Shown here: positions 44,900 through 53,176 of the stretch, in pieces
Layout of the letters: each line of letters starts with the position of its first letter
How positions within the stretch are numbered: the stretch's first letter is position 1
Assembly: GCF_017874315.1 (NCBI RefSeq)
Contig: NZ_JAGGLG010000007.1
Location: forward strand, 62,001-126,000
Origin: Symbiobacterium terraclitae
Lineage (GTDB): Bacteria > Bacillota > Sulfobacillia > Symbiobacteriales > Symbiobacteriaceae
Length of the DNA stretch: 64,000 nt
Direction of reading: 5' to 3'
Notes under the pieces: model-generated
Database searches by the model: none
What the model saw: only the letters and a program-made list of their open reading frames with translations
What the model was told of the DNA's origin: nothing
Translations under genes and position numbers: made by a program

Positions 44900-46054
44900 G
44901 TGCGGTCCCTGCTGCGACCTGACGTTCCATCCTATGCCCGCCCGGCGTATTCCGTCACCTGGGCCGGGCCTGGAGGGGGCAGAAGTTTCGTGCACTTGTG
45001 TGAACTCGACCTGGGGCCAGACCCGTGGCCGAGGCTGGCCGAGGGCAGCGTGACCGGCCAGCTCAGCTGGGACCGGGGGCCCGCCCTGCCTGTCTCCGTG
45101 CGCATCCGGGGGGCGCACTCCCGGAAGTTCCCCAAGCGGTCGTTGCAGGTGACCCTGCGGGGTGCGCGCCTGCCCGACGAGCCGCCTGCCGGCCACGCCG
45201 TCCGCCGCATCCACCTGAACGCGGACTTCGTCGACCCCACCCTGCTCCGTTCGGCGCTCTGCTACACGCTCTTCCCCGCCCTGGGCGTGGACGCGCCCCG
45301 GTGGCGCCACGTACACCTGATCGTCAGCGGCGAGCCGGCCGGGCTGTACGTGGCCCTGGAGTCAGTGGACGAGGACTTCTGCCGGCGCCGGGGCTGGACC
45401 CCGGGCCCCATCTTCTACGCCGTGAACCGCAACGCCAACCTGGGACTGATCAGCCCCTTCACCCGCACCCTGAAGGAACCCCTGGAGAAGGGGTATTTCG
45501 CGCTGGGCGGAGCCGATCCGGGCCCGATCCGAGAGATGCTGATGGCCATCAACCTGTCCCCGGCCGAGGACGTGCCGGAGGTCGCCGCCCGCTGGTTCGA
45601 CCTGGAGCGCTATATCCACTGGGTGATCGGGGCGGTCTTCGTCGGGAACCGGGACGGGTTCATGCACAACTACGCCCTGTACCTGGAGCCGAACCAGCGC
45701 CGCTTCCGCATCATCCCGTGGGACTACGACGCCACCTGGGGCATCGACATCCACGGCCGCCCCGCCCGCCTGGACCGGGTGCCGGTGACGGGCTGGAACA
45801 AGCTCTCCCACCGCCTCTTCACCCACCCGCACGGGCGGGAGCGCTTCCGCCGCGCCTTCCGGACCGCCCTCGGCGGTCCGCTGGCCCCCGACACCGTGCT
45901 CCCGCTGATCGACCGGCTCAGCCAGCAGCTGGAGCGCTGGCTGGAGCGAGACCCCTACCTTGCGCAGGCCGACTTCCCCGCGGAGGTAGAGCGCCTGCGC
46001 CGCTGGGCGGTGGACCGCCGGGAGCTGCTGCTGCGAGAGCTGGATGCGCTGTAG
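44900..46054 (+). CDS. cotH: CotH-family spore coat protein kinase
   Basis: About 384 aa with CotH motifs: RIRGAHSRKFPKRSLQV, HLNADFVDPTLLRSALCY, VSGEPAGLYVALESVDEDF, then VGNRDGFMHNYALYL and IIPWDYDATWG. CotH is an atypical kinase that phosphorylates Ser/Thr of coat proteins in the spore. The start is GTG 44900 or 44894, right after GAGGTGG; the upstream frame overlaps the divergent acidic protein gene. The short shared 5' region means each promoter lies inside the other gene. A CATAGAGT box lies at 44798-44805. Confidence 0.85.
   Translation: MRSLLRPDVPSYARPAYSVTWAGPGGGRSFVHLCELDLGPDPWPRLAEGSVTGQLSWDRGPALPVSVRIRGAHSRKFPKRSLQVTLRGARLPDEPPAGHAVRRIHLNADFVDPTLLRSALCYTLFPALGVDAPRWRHVHLIVSGEPAGLYVALESVDEDFCRRRGWTPGPIFYAVNRNANLGLISPFTRTLKEPLEKGYFALGGADPGPIREMLMAINLSPAEDVPEVAARWFDLERYIHWVIGAVFVGNRDGFMHNYALYLEPNQRRFRIIPWDYDATWGIDIHGRPARLDRVPVTGWNKLSHRLFTHPHGRERFRRAFRTALGGPLAPDTVLPLIDRLSQQLERWLERDPYLAQADFPAEVERLRRWAVDRRELLLRELDAL
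44929..44955 (-). promoter_or_regulatory. sigma-K-like promoter of the acidic repeat protein
   Basis: On the minus strand GTGACGG (AC at 44955-44954), a 17-bp spacer and CATAGGAT (44936-44929) match the sigma-K pattern AC-N16/17-CATAnnnT. It lies about 53 bp upstream of the start, inside the divergent CotH gene. Confidence 0.5.
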
Positions 46055-46089
46055 GGCGGGTGAACGGCGCGAATCACCACACCCAGCAC

Positions 46090-46114
46090 AAACGCCCCCC
46101 GAGTCGGGGGGCGA
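46090..46114. terminator. bidirectional hairpin between cotH and CotE-like genes
   Basis: CGCCCCCCGA / TCGGGGGGCG perfect 10-bp stem with no extra loop, between convergent genes. Confidence 0.65.
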
Positions 46115-46122
46115 GTGTGCGG

Positions 46123-46857
46123 CTATTGCACGATCGAGACCCGGGCCAGGCCCGAGTACCGCTGGAACCGGGAGACGGCCGTCCGGCGGGGCTCGGGGGC
46201 GGAGTGCTGGCGCACGCCGTTCAGCGTGGCCACATGCTCTTCGGGCTGCGGCTCCACTTCCGCCTCCGCCTCAGCCGCAACCTCGTCCGGTTCCACGATC
46301 GCCTCGTGCTCCGCCACCACCTCGGGAGCGAACGCGCCGGCCGGCTCGCTCACGCTCGCCGAGGAATCGCTGAAGTCCGAGCTCACGGAGCTGTCGAGGT
46401 CCTCGACCTCGCCGTCGGTCAGCAGGTCGTAAGCCTTCACCCAGAGGCGGGCCCGGCCGACGGCCTCCAGGGCGATGCGGGACTCCAGGGTCACCTGGAT
46501 CAGCCCGTCCCGCACCTCGGCCTCGACGCAGCGAACGCCGCCGACCAGCTTGCAGGTGGTCTCCACATCGCCGACGACCTGGGCGATCAGCGGCACGTTG
46601 GCCGGTTCGGCGTGTGTACAGGTGAGACGCTCCACCCGGGTACGGTCGGCGGTGCCGCACCACACCTCACAAACGGCGGTCAGGTGGACCTCGGGCCCCT
46701 CGGCGCCGGGCTCCACCGTGACGGCCGTGCTGCTCACGTGAACCCCGAGCACGCAGTCCGCATCCTCGGCGGGAGCGGAGCGCGACCAGACAACCCGGCG
46801 GTCGCATCGTCCCACGACGGCACGGGTCACGATCTCCTGCAACCGTATGCTGGACAA
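46123..46857 (-). CDS. CotE-like spore outer-coat protein with acidic C-terminal extension
   Basis: A 244-aa protein. The first ~150 residues recall CotE, the morphogenetic outer-coat protein: IRLQEIVTRAVVGR, then a Trp-containing strand, CVLGVHVSSTAVTV, and a second part VHLTAVCEVWCGT. The C-terminal ~90 residues are acidic and Ser-rich (SSVSSDFSDSSASVSEP, EAEAEVEPQPEEH), absent from the short CotE-like paralogue at 52615. TTG 46857 follows GAGGAGG. A CATAGCCT box lies about 30 bp upstream. CotE-like assignment is by motif resemblance. Confidence 0.6.
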   Translation of the reverse strand: MSSIRLQEIVTRAVVGRCDRRVVWSRSAPAEDADCVLGVHVSSTAVTVEPGAEGPEVHLTAVCEVWCGTADRTRVERLTCTHAEPANVPLIAQVVGDVETTCKLVGGVRCVEAEVRDGLIQVTLESRIALEAVGRARLWVKAYDLLTDGEVEDLDSSVSSDFSDSSASVSEPAGAFAPEVVAEHEAIVEPDEVAAEAEAEVEPQPEEHVATLNGVRQHSAPEPRRTAVSRFQRYSGLARVSIVQ

Positions 46858-46939
46858 GGGTCATCCTCCTCGGGTTATGTTCTCGTATCAGGCTATGCCA
46901 CCCGGAGACCGTCTGCTCATGGCGGGGGCGGGGCGCTTC

Positions 46940-47818
46940 TCACTCCCGCCCCGCCAGGAGCCACTGATACTGCTGCCAGAGGCCTTCCTCCAGCGGCGTC
47001 GAAGGCAGGAAGCCCACCTCCTGCCACAGCCGGGTGGTGTCGGCCCGGGTCTCCCGCATGTCGCCCGGGGCGGGGGGCAGGTACTGCAGCCGGACCGGAC
47101 GCCCGGTGACGGCTGCGATCAGCCGGATGGCCTTGCGCACCGTCACGGCGGTGCCGCCGCCCACGTTGATGGCCATGCCGACCACGGGGTTGAGGGCCGC
47201 CCGTTGCGTCGCCACCACGGCGTCGCCCACGTAGGTGAAGTCGCGCAGCTGCTGGCCGTCGCCGTAGATCTTGATCGGCGCGCCGGTCAGCGCTGCGGTC
47301 AGCCAGCGGGAGAACGCCATGTCCGGGCGCTGGCGGGGGCCGTAGACGGTGAAGTACCGCAAGGCCACCCAGGGGATGCCCGCCGTCCGCCCGTACAGGT
47401 CGCACAGCCGCTCCGCCGCGAGCTTGGTCAGGCCGTAGGGCGAGACGGGCAGCGTCGGCCCGTCCTCCTTGGCCGGCATGGGCGCCTCGCCGTAGACCGA
47501 CGAGGTGGAGGCCAGGACGAACTTCTTCAGGCTCCGCCCCCTGGCGGCCTCCAGCAGGCGCTGGGTCGTCTCGATGTTGCCCCGGCTGTAGGCGGGGAAC
47601 TGATCCCAGCTCTCCCGCACCCCCGGCTGGCCGGCGAGGTGGATCACGTACTCGGCCCCGTCAAGCAGGGGGGCGAGGTCCATCTCCAGCAGGTCGCCCT
47701 GCACGTCGGCCCCCGGACGGCGGTCCACCCCCACCACGGTATGGCCGGACGCGCGCAGATGCTCCACCAGGTGCGAACCGATGAACCCCGCCGCCCCGGT
47801 CACGAGAAAGCGCGCCAT
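46940..47818 (-). CDS. NAD-dependent nucleotide-sugar epimerase/dehydratase
   Basis: A 292-aa extended SDR: TGAAGFIGSHLVE at the N-terminus, HLAGQPGVRESW, ASTSSVYGEA and the catalytic YGLTK (SPYGLTKLAAE), then RYFTVYGPRQRPDMA. It is typical of UDP-glucose/UDP-glucuronate 4-epimerases. With the UDP-sugar dehydrogenase upstream it could make UDP-galacturonate for a spore-surface polymer. It lies 3 bp after the first glycosyltransferase gene on the same minus-strand operon. Confidence 0.88.
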   Translation of the reverse strand: MARFLVTGAAGFIGSHLVEHLRASGHTVVGVDRRPGADVQGDLLEMDLAPLLDGAEYVIHLAGQPGVRESWDQFPAYSRGNIETTQRLLEAARGRSLKKFVLASTSSVYGEAPMPAKEDGPTLPVSPYGLTKLAAERLCDLYGRTAGIPWVALRYFTVYGPRQRPDMAFSRWLTAALTGAPIKIYGDGQQLRDFTYVGDAVVATQRAALNPVVGMAINVGGGTAVTVRKAIRLIAAVTGRPVRLQYLPPAPGDMRETRADTTRLWQEVGFLPSTPLEEGLWQQYQWLLAGRE

Positions 47819-47821
47819 TGC

Positions 47822-48991
47822 TCACCCCTCCAGTACGGCCAGCTGTTCCCGGGCCACCCGCTCCCAGCTGAACGACTCCTCCGCCATGCGGCGGCCTTCG
47901 GCGCCGAGGCGGCGGCGCAGGTCCGGGTCGTCCAGCAGGGCCTGTATGGCCGAGGCGAACCCCTCGGGCCGGTGGCAGGGGCGGACCAGCAAACCGTTCC
48001 GCCCCTCCTCCACCACCTCGGCGTTGCCGCCCCGGTCGGTGGTGACGATGGGCAGCCCGCAGGCCATCGCCTCGTAGTGGACCCGCGCCAGCGGCTCCTC
48101 CCACTGCGAGGCGCAGACGAAGAGGTCGCCCAGGCGGAAGTAGGCGTCCACCTCGTGGTAGGGAACGTAGCCCACCATCCGCACCCCGTCGCCCAGGCGG
48201 GCGGCCTGCTGCCGGACGGCCTGCACGTAGGCGTCCGCGTCGTCCCGGCCGTACCAGCGGGAGCCCACCTGGACCAGCACCGCCTCGGGGTGCGTGAGGA
48301 GCACCCGCTCCATCGCCTCCAGGAGCACGTGGATCCCCTTCTTGGCCGAAAGCCGGCCCACCGAGAGCACCACCGGCCGCCCCGCCAGCCCGAGCCGGGC
48401 CCGGAGCGCCTCCGACTGCGGCGACGGCCCCGGACGGAAGCGCTCCAGGTCCACCCCCGAGCGGATCGTGCGGAGCTTGCCCGCGTACTCCGGGTAGAGC
48501 CGGGCGATGGAGCCCCGGATGAAGTCGCTGATGGTCACCACGGCGTCGACCCTGGCCAGGATGCGCCGGGCCTCGGCCGGGCTCAGGCGGTGGGGGGCGA
48601 ACATGGCGTTGTGCAGCGAGAGGACCAGCCGGGCACCGGGGGCCGCGCGGGCGATCCGCTCCACGAAGGCGGGGCGGTTGAAGATCTCCACCACGTCCCA
48701 GCGCTCGGTGGCCAGGAAGGCGGCCGCCCGGTCCCCGTAGGACTCGGCCCCGCCCTCGGCCGGCAGGCGCACGTGCCGCACGGTGCCGCCGCCCGCCCTG
48801 CCCTGCGGCAGGGACGGGCCGGCGAGGGCGACCGCCTCCCGGTCGGGCAGGGCGGGGTCCGTGCGCCCGACCACCGTCACGTCATGCCGGGCGCTGAGAA
48901 AGGGCAGCACCCCGTCGATATACGTCTGGATGGCGCCGCCCCGCACCGGCGGCACCGGCAGCTTTTCCGTGCACACCAGCGCGATCCGCAT
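47822..48991 (-). CDS. GT4-family glycosyltransferase (CotSA-like)
   Basis: A 389-aa GT-B enzyme. The acceptor half starts LVCTEKLPVPPVRGGAIQTY and contains VVEIFNRPAFVERI and LHNAMFAPHRLSP. The donor half has SVGRLSAKKGIHVLLEAM and the E-x7-E donor motif in EPLARVHYEAMACG. This start is characteristic of CotSA-type coat glycosyltransferases. It shares long identical segments with the next gene, so the two arose by duplication. Confidence 0.85.
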   Translation of the reverse strand: MRIALVCTEKLPVPPVRGGAIQTYIDGVLPFLSARHDVTVVGRTDPALPDREAVALAGPSLPQGRAGGGTVRHVRLPAEGGAESYGDRAAAFLATERWDVVEIFNRPAFVERIARAAPGARLVLSLHNAMFAPHRLSPAEARRILARVDAVVTISDFIRGSIARLYPEYAGKLRTIRSGVDLERFRPGPSPQSEALRARLGLAGRPVVLSVGRLSAKKGIHVLLEAMERVLLTHPEAVLVQVGSRWYGRDDADAYVQAVRQQAARLGDGVRMVGYVPYHEVDAYFRLGDLFVCASQWEEPLARVHYEAMACGLPIVTTDRGGNAEVVEEGRNGLLVRPCHRPEGFASAIQALLDDPDLRRRLGAEGRRMAEESFSWERVAREQLAVLEG

Positions 48992-48994
48992 CGC

Positions 48995-50140
48995 TCAGCC
49001 ACGCTCCCAGAGGCTGCGGATGTCGCCGGCCACCCGGTCCCATCCGTAGCGCTCCTCCGCCAGCGCCCGCCCGCGGCGGCCCATCTGCACGCGCAGGTCG
49101 GCGTCGCCCAGCAGGCGCAGGATCGCCCGGGCGAAGGCCTCGGGGTTTGACGGCTCCTCCACGACGAGGCCGTTGCCCTGCCCCCGCACCACCTCCGGGT
49201 TGCCGCCCCGGTCGGTGGTGATGATGGGCAGGCCGGCGGCCATCGCCTCGTAGTGGACCCGCGCCAGCGGCTCCTCCCACTGCGAGGCGCAGACGAAGAG
49301 GTCGCCCGCTGCGAACCACTCGTGGACCTTGTCGGCGGGCACGTACCCGGTCGTGTAGACCTTCAGCGGCGCCCGGGCCGCCAGGGCCCGCACGTAGGCC
49401 ACGTAGTCGCTGATGCGGTCCTCGCCGTACCACTTGCTGCCCACCAGCACCAGGGTCGCCTGCGGATACCGCCGGGCCACGTACCCCATGGCCCGGAGCA
49501 GTACGTCGGCCCCCTTCTTGGGCGAGAGCCGCCCCACGTAGAGCACCACGGGTCCGCCGCCGAGGCCGTGCTCCGACCGGATCCGCTGCCGGATCCGGCG
49601 CGCCTCCGGGCTCCAGAGGGGCATAAACCGCGCCAGGTCAACCCCGGAGTAGACGGTCTGCAGCTTGGGCTGCGCCTCGGGATAGAGCGCCGCCACGCCG
49701 CGGCCGATGAAGTCGCTCACCGTCACGATGCGGTCCACCGCCTCGATCGCGGCCTTCGCCTCGTCGGCGCCGATCTTCTCGGGGCGGAACATCTCGTTGT
49801 GCAGGCTGAGGATCAGGCGGCTCCCGGGCAGCGCCTCCTGCACGGGCAGGACCATCTTGGGCCGGTTGAAAATGTGGACCACGTCGAACCGGGTGTTCCA
49901 GTCGCGCAGGAGGTCCAGCACCCGCTCCAGGTAGAGCGGGAAGGTGCCGCCGGGCACCCGCCAGTAGGCCACCCCGTCCCGGGTCTCCCGCTGGGGCAGC
50001 TCGGGGTCGCTGACGCCGATGACGGCCAGCTGGTGGTGGCGGGCCAGGCGCGGCGCCACCGCGGCGATATAGGTCTGGATCGCGCCGCCCCGCACCGGCG
50101 GGACGGGCAGCTTCTCGGTGCAGATCATCAGGCAGCGCAC
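48995..50140 (-). CDS. GT4-family glycosyltransferase (CotSA-like paralogue)
   Basis: A 381-aa paralogue of the neighbour. It begins MICTEKLPVPPVRGGAIQTY, with VVHIFNRPKMVLPVQEA, LHNEMFRPEKIG, VGRLSPKKGADVLLRAM and EPLARVHYEAMAAG. The pair are separated by 3 bp and lie in one operon with the CotS-like kinase. Two related transferases suggest a polymer with two linkages or an alternating repeat unit. Confidence 0.87.
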   Translation of the reverse strand: MRCLMICTEKLPVPPVRGGAIQTYIAAVAPRLARHHQLAVIGVSDPELPQRETRDGVAYWRVPGGTFPLYLERVLDLLRDWNTRFDVVHIFNRPKMVLPVQEALPGSRLILSLHNEMFRPEKIGADEAKAAIEAVDRIVTVSDFIGRGVAALYPEAQPKLQTVYSGVDLARFMPLWSPEARRIRQRIRSEHGLGGGPVVLYVGRLSPKKGADVLLRAMGYVARRYPQATLVLVGSKWYGEDRISDYVAYVRALAARAPLKVYTTGYVPADKVHEWFAAGDLFVCASQWEEPLARVHYEAMAAGLPIITTDRGGNPEVVRGQGNGLVVEEPSNPEAFARAILRLLGDADLRVQMGRRGRALAEERYGWDRVAGDIRSLWERG

Positions 50141-50147
50141 GGCGCCT

Positions 50148-51392
50148 TCACCTCCTGCGCTTGAGGCCCAGCTCCGCCAGGGCCCGCTGCTTGCGCTCGT
50201 CGGTCACCAGCAGCCGCTGGAGGGCGGCGACCATGGTGGCGTCCAGCATCATCCCGGGGTCGAAGAGGGCGTCCTTCACCAGCTTGTAGAACTCGTTGGG
50301 CAGGAGCATGTCGATCAGCATCACCTGAAGGGCGGCGGGCTCCAGCGGGTTGGCCTCGTTGTAGGCCCGGATCATCGCCCGCATCCAGCCGACGTCCCAG
50401 TCGCCCCGGTCGTCCATCGTGCCGGTGATCAGCTTGCGCAGGTCGCGGAAGGCCAGGTCGAAGGCGACGCCGTCCAGGTCGATGATCCAGACCTTGCCGT
50501 CGGGACCGATCTGGCCGTTGGACCAGCCGTAGTCCTGGTGCGCCAGGCCCCACTCCTGGTCCCCCCGGGCGATCAGGTCGCGGTAGGCGGACTCCTCCAG
50601 GAGCCGGATCGCCTCGTCGGCCTGGTTGCGGAACCGGGGGAGCACCTCCAGCAGAAGGGGGCTGGCCGGCATGTCGCGGTAGGCCCGCGCCAGGTGCTCG
50701 AACCAGTCCAGCTTGGTGCGCAGCTTCTGATAGACCCGGGGCCAGCGGTGGAGCCGGCTGGCGTGGTAGGCGCCGGGCGGGGGCTGGTAGCCGCGGGAGC
50801 GGCGGTGGAACTCGCCCAGGCCGTAGCAGAGCATCTCCGGTCCGTCGATGGTCTCCTTCGGGGCCTGGCGCAGCCCCTGGATCCACTCGGCGACGATGAA
50901 CATGCGCCCGCCGACCACGGTGTAGAGCTTACCGTCGCGGGTCGGCACCAGAGGCGCCACCCGGGCCTTCTGCTTGACCAGGTACTCCTGGGCGCCGATG
51001 GAGAACAGGTTCCGCTCGAAGGGTCGGTGCAGGAGCTTCAGGGCGCGGGTGCCGCGGTTGGTCTCGATCCTCCAGATCGCACCCCAGCCCTTCTCGGGCT
51101 TGGTGGCGGCGACGGTCATGCCGGTGACCTTCATGTCCCAGGCGCGCGCCGCCTGCTCGGCCAGGGCCAGGATCTCAGGCGGGACTTGGTCGTCAGCTCG
51201 GGCGTCGTCCTCTCTCCTCGCACTAGCCAGGGCCGCCGCGACTGCGTGCGACCGCCGGGACCAGAAGTCCTCCGGGTCGGCAGGCGCAGGCACGGGTTCT
51301 CGCCCACTCCGGATGATCCACGCCTCGGTGGTGGAGGGCACGAAGATCCCGGTGTTTGCGGGGATGAAGAGGGTAGCTGGCCGGTTGTTCAC
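50148..51392 (-). CDS. cotS: CotS-family spore coat protein (phosphotransferase fold)
   Basis: A 414-aa protein with an aminoglycoside-phosphotransferase/CotS-kinase fold: WGAIWRIETNRGTRALKLLHR (ATP loop and Lys), GRMFIVAEWIQGLRQ, HQDYGWSNGQIG (catalytic loop HxDxxxxN) and WIIDLDGVAFDLAFRDL (DxD metal motif). CotS and its relatives are inner-coat proteins with a kinase fold. The N-terminal ~100 residues (MNNRPATLFIPANTGIFVP, then EDFWSRRSHAVAAALASARR) are extra. GTG 51392 overlaps the stop of the nucleotidyltransferase gene and follows GGAGGTGA. Confidence 0.85.
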   Translation of the reverse strand: MNNRPATLFIPANTGIFVPSTTEAWIIRSGREPVPAPADPEDFWSRRSHAVAAALASARREDDARADDQVPPEILALAEQAARAWDMKVTGMTVAATKPEKGWGAIWRIETNRGTRALKLLHRPFERNLFSIGAQEYLVKQKARVAPLVPTRDGKLYTVVGGRMFIVAEWIQGLRQAPKETIDGPEMLCYGLGEFHRRSRGYQPPPGAYHASRLHRWPRVYQKLRTKLDWFEHLARAYRDMPASPLLLEVLPRFRNQADEAIRLLEESAYRDLIARGDQEWGLAHQDYGWSNGQIGPDGKVWIIDLDGVAFDLAFRDLRKLITGTMDDRGDWDVGWMRAMIRAYNEANPLEPAALQVMLIDMLLPNEFYKLVKDALFDPGMMLDATMVAALQRLLVTDERKQRALAELGLKRRR

Positions 51393-52483
51393 CGGGTCAC
51401 CTCCCAGGGTTGCGGTTGCTGCGGCGGAACCAGCAGGTGCGCGTCGTCGCCCAGCACCAGGGCGGCCGGGCTCTCCGCCCGGGTCCACACCTGCGCGCCG
51501 GCGCCCACCACCGAGTCGGCCAGGTGGAGCGCAGGCCCTTCCAGCCGGCAGCCGGGCAGGAGCACGGAGTTGACAAGCCTGACCCCCTCGAGCGTCACAC
51601 CGTCGCCGACGCTGGTCAGCGGACCGATCTCGCTGCCCACCACCCGGCAGTCGGCGCCGATGACCAGGGGACCCCTGAGCCGGACCCCCCGCAGCACCGC
51701 GCGGGGGCCGATCTGCACGGGCCCCTCGATGGACACCTCCTCCAGGACGGCCGTCCGGTCGATGCGGGTAGGGAGGGCGGCGAGGAGGCGGGCGTTGGCC
51801 TCCAGCAGGCCCGTCACGCTGCCCGCGTCCTGCCACCAGCCCGTCAGGGTGTGGCCGAGCACCAGCTGGCCGGCAGCGATGAGCCCGCCGATCGCGTCGG
51901 TGATCTCCAGTTCGCCGCGGGCCGACGGCCGCAGGCCCTCGATCGCGGCGTGCACGGCGGGGGAAAAGAGATAGATGCCGGCCACGGCCAGGTCGGAGGG
52001 CGGGTCGGCCGGCTTCTCCACGACCCCCACCACGCGCTCACCCTGCAGGGAGGCCACGCCGAATGCGCTGGGATCGGCGACCCGCTTCAGCGTGAGCAGT
52101 GCGGCGGGCGAGGCCTCGGCGAAGCGCCGGAGGGCGGGTGTGAGGTCCGCGTCGGTCAGGTTGTCACCCAGGTAGAGCAGAAAGGGTTCATCGCTGAGGA
52201 ACGGCCGGGCTGTCGCCACCGCATGGGCGATGCCCCGGGGCTCGGCCTGCTGGATCACGTGCACGCGCAGGTGGGGCCACTGCCGCACCGCCTCCTCCAG
52301 CTCCGGCTGCCCGGGGCTGACGACCACCCCGATCTCTTCAAAGCCGAATCGTGCCAGGTAGTCAAAGACGTGTTGCCAGATCGGCCGGCCAGCAACGGGA
52401 AGCGCTGCCTTGGCCCGGGTGTGGGTCAGCGGCCGCAGGCGGCTCCCCCGTCCGGCGAAGAGAACCAGGGCTTTCACTTGCAC
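51389..52483 (-). CDS. sugar-1-phosphate nucleotidyltransferase with beta-helix tail
   Basis: A 364-aa RmlA/GlmU-like enzyme. N-terminal signature LFAGRGSRLRPLTHTRAKAALPVAG, YLGDNLTD, VEKPADPPSDLA and ELEITDAI, then a left-handed beta-helix C-terminus (IGPRAVLRGVRLRGPLVIG, SVGDGVTLEGVRLVNSVLLPG). It makes NDP-sugar from sugar-1-phosphate. It is the first gene of the operon (promoter at 52504-52530), followed by the CotS-like gene, the two glycosyltransferases and the epimerase. Confidence 0.9.
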   Translation of the reverse strand: MQVKALVLFAGRGSRLRPLTHTRAKAALPVAGRPIWQHVFDYLARFGFEEIGVVVSPGQPELEEAVRQWPHLRVHVIQQAEPRGIAHAVATARPFLSDEPFLLYLGDNLTDADLTPALRRFAEASPAALLTLKRVADPSAFGVASLQGERVVGVVEKPADPPSDLAVAGIYLFSPAVHAAIEGLRPSARGELEITDAIGGLIAAGQLVLGHTLTGWWQDAGSVTGLLEANARLLAALPTRIDRTAVLEEVSIEGPVQIGPRAVLRGVRLRGPLVIGADCRVVGSEIGPLTSVGDGVTLEGVRLVNSVLLPGCRLEGPALHLADSVVGAGAQVWTRAESPAALVLGDDAHLLVPPQQPQPWEVTR

Positions 52484-52503
52484 CCCCTGCCTTTCCTCCT
52501 ATC

Positions 52504-52530
52504 ACGGTATGCAGGAGGGGGAGGCGTGGT
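52504..52530 (-). promoter_or_regulatory. sigma-K-like promoter of the spore-surface sugar operon
   Basis: On the minus strand AACC (AC at 52530-52529), a 17-bp spacer and CATACCGT (52511-52504) fit AC-N17-CATAnnnT, about 21 bp before the nucleotidyltransferase start. Confidence 0.55.
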
Positions 52531-52544
52531 TTACGTAATGCCAA

Positions 52545-52575
52545 CGGCCCGTGGCAGTGGCCACGGGCCGGTTGT
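52545..52575 (-). terminator. terminator after the short CotE-like gene
   Basis: CGGCCCGTGGC-C-ACT-GCCACGGGCCG hairpin on the minus strand, 40 bp past the CotE-like stop. It lies upstream of the sugar operon promoter. Confidence 0.7.
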
Positions 52576-52614
52576 GCGGCGTTGGCTCGGTTCACGGGAC
52601 AACGGGAGGCGCGC

Positions 52615-53052
52615 TCAGACCTCGGGCACGTGATCCTCCGCCCGCACCCAGTAGCGGGTGAGGGCCCTGGCCTCGACCTCCACCGTCGCCGAGAAGTCGA
52701 CGTGGATGGTCTCGCCCTCGACGTGCACGCCGGTGGCGCGCGGGGTTCCCACCAGGCGCAGATGGTAGCTGGGGTCGCTCACCAGGGTGCCCCGCAGGGA
52801 CACCGACACCTCCTGCACGGTGTGGCTGCTTGTGTGTAGGACCTCGGTACCGCCGGAACCGAGGCACCACAGGTCAGCCTCCAGCGTGATGTCAGCCTGG
52901 GGGCCGTTCCCCTCGTGCTTCAGCGCGCAGGTGGCCTGCCCGACGCGCACACCGAGAACCTGGGAGACGCCCTGGGCTGTCACCTGGTGCGACCAGTTGA
53001 CCGTCACCTCGCCCCGACCGACGACGGCCTCCGAGATGATCTCCAGGAGCAA
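52615..53052 (-). CDS. short CotE-like spore coat protein
   Basis: A 145-aa paralogue of the 46123 protein without the acidic tail: LLEIISEAVVGRGEVTVNWSH, QVLGVRVGQATCAL, ADITLEADLWCLGS and a final TRYWVRAEDHVPEV. The matching order of EIIxEAVVG, VLGVxV and (A/V)-D/E-LWC strands supports common ancestry. TTG 53052 follows GGAGGTGG. A CATAGGCT box lies at 53104-53097. It brackets the glycan operon with the longer CotE-like gene. Confidence 0.6.
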   Translation of the reverse strand: MLLEIISEAVVGRGEVTVNWSHQVTAQGVSQVLGVRVGQATCALKHEGNGPQADITLEADLWCLGSGGTEVLHTSSHTVQEVSVSLRGTLVSDPSYHLRLVGTPRATGVHVEGETIHVDFSATVEVEARALTRYWVRAEDHVPEV

Positions 53053-53176
53053 CGGGCCACCTCCTTCCGGACAGGGACACGACTGCGTCTGTTCCCAGCC
53101 TATGCACGGGCCCGTCGCCCGGCACTGCTATCGTTCGTCCAAATGAAAACACGCGTAGACCGAGGGAGGGCTTTCT

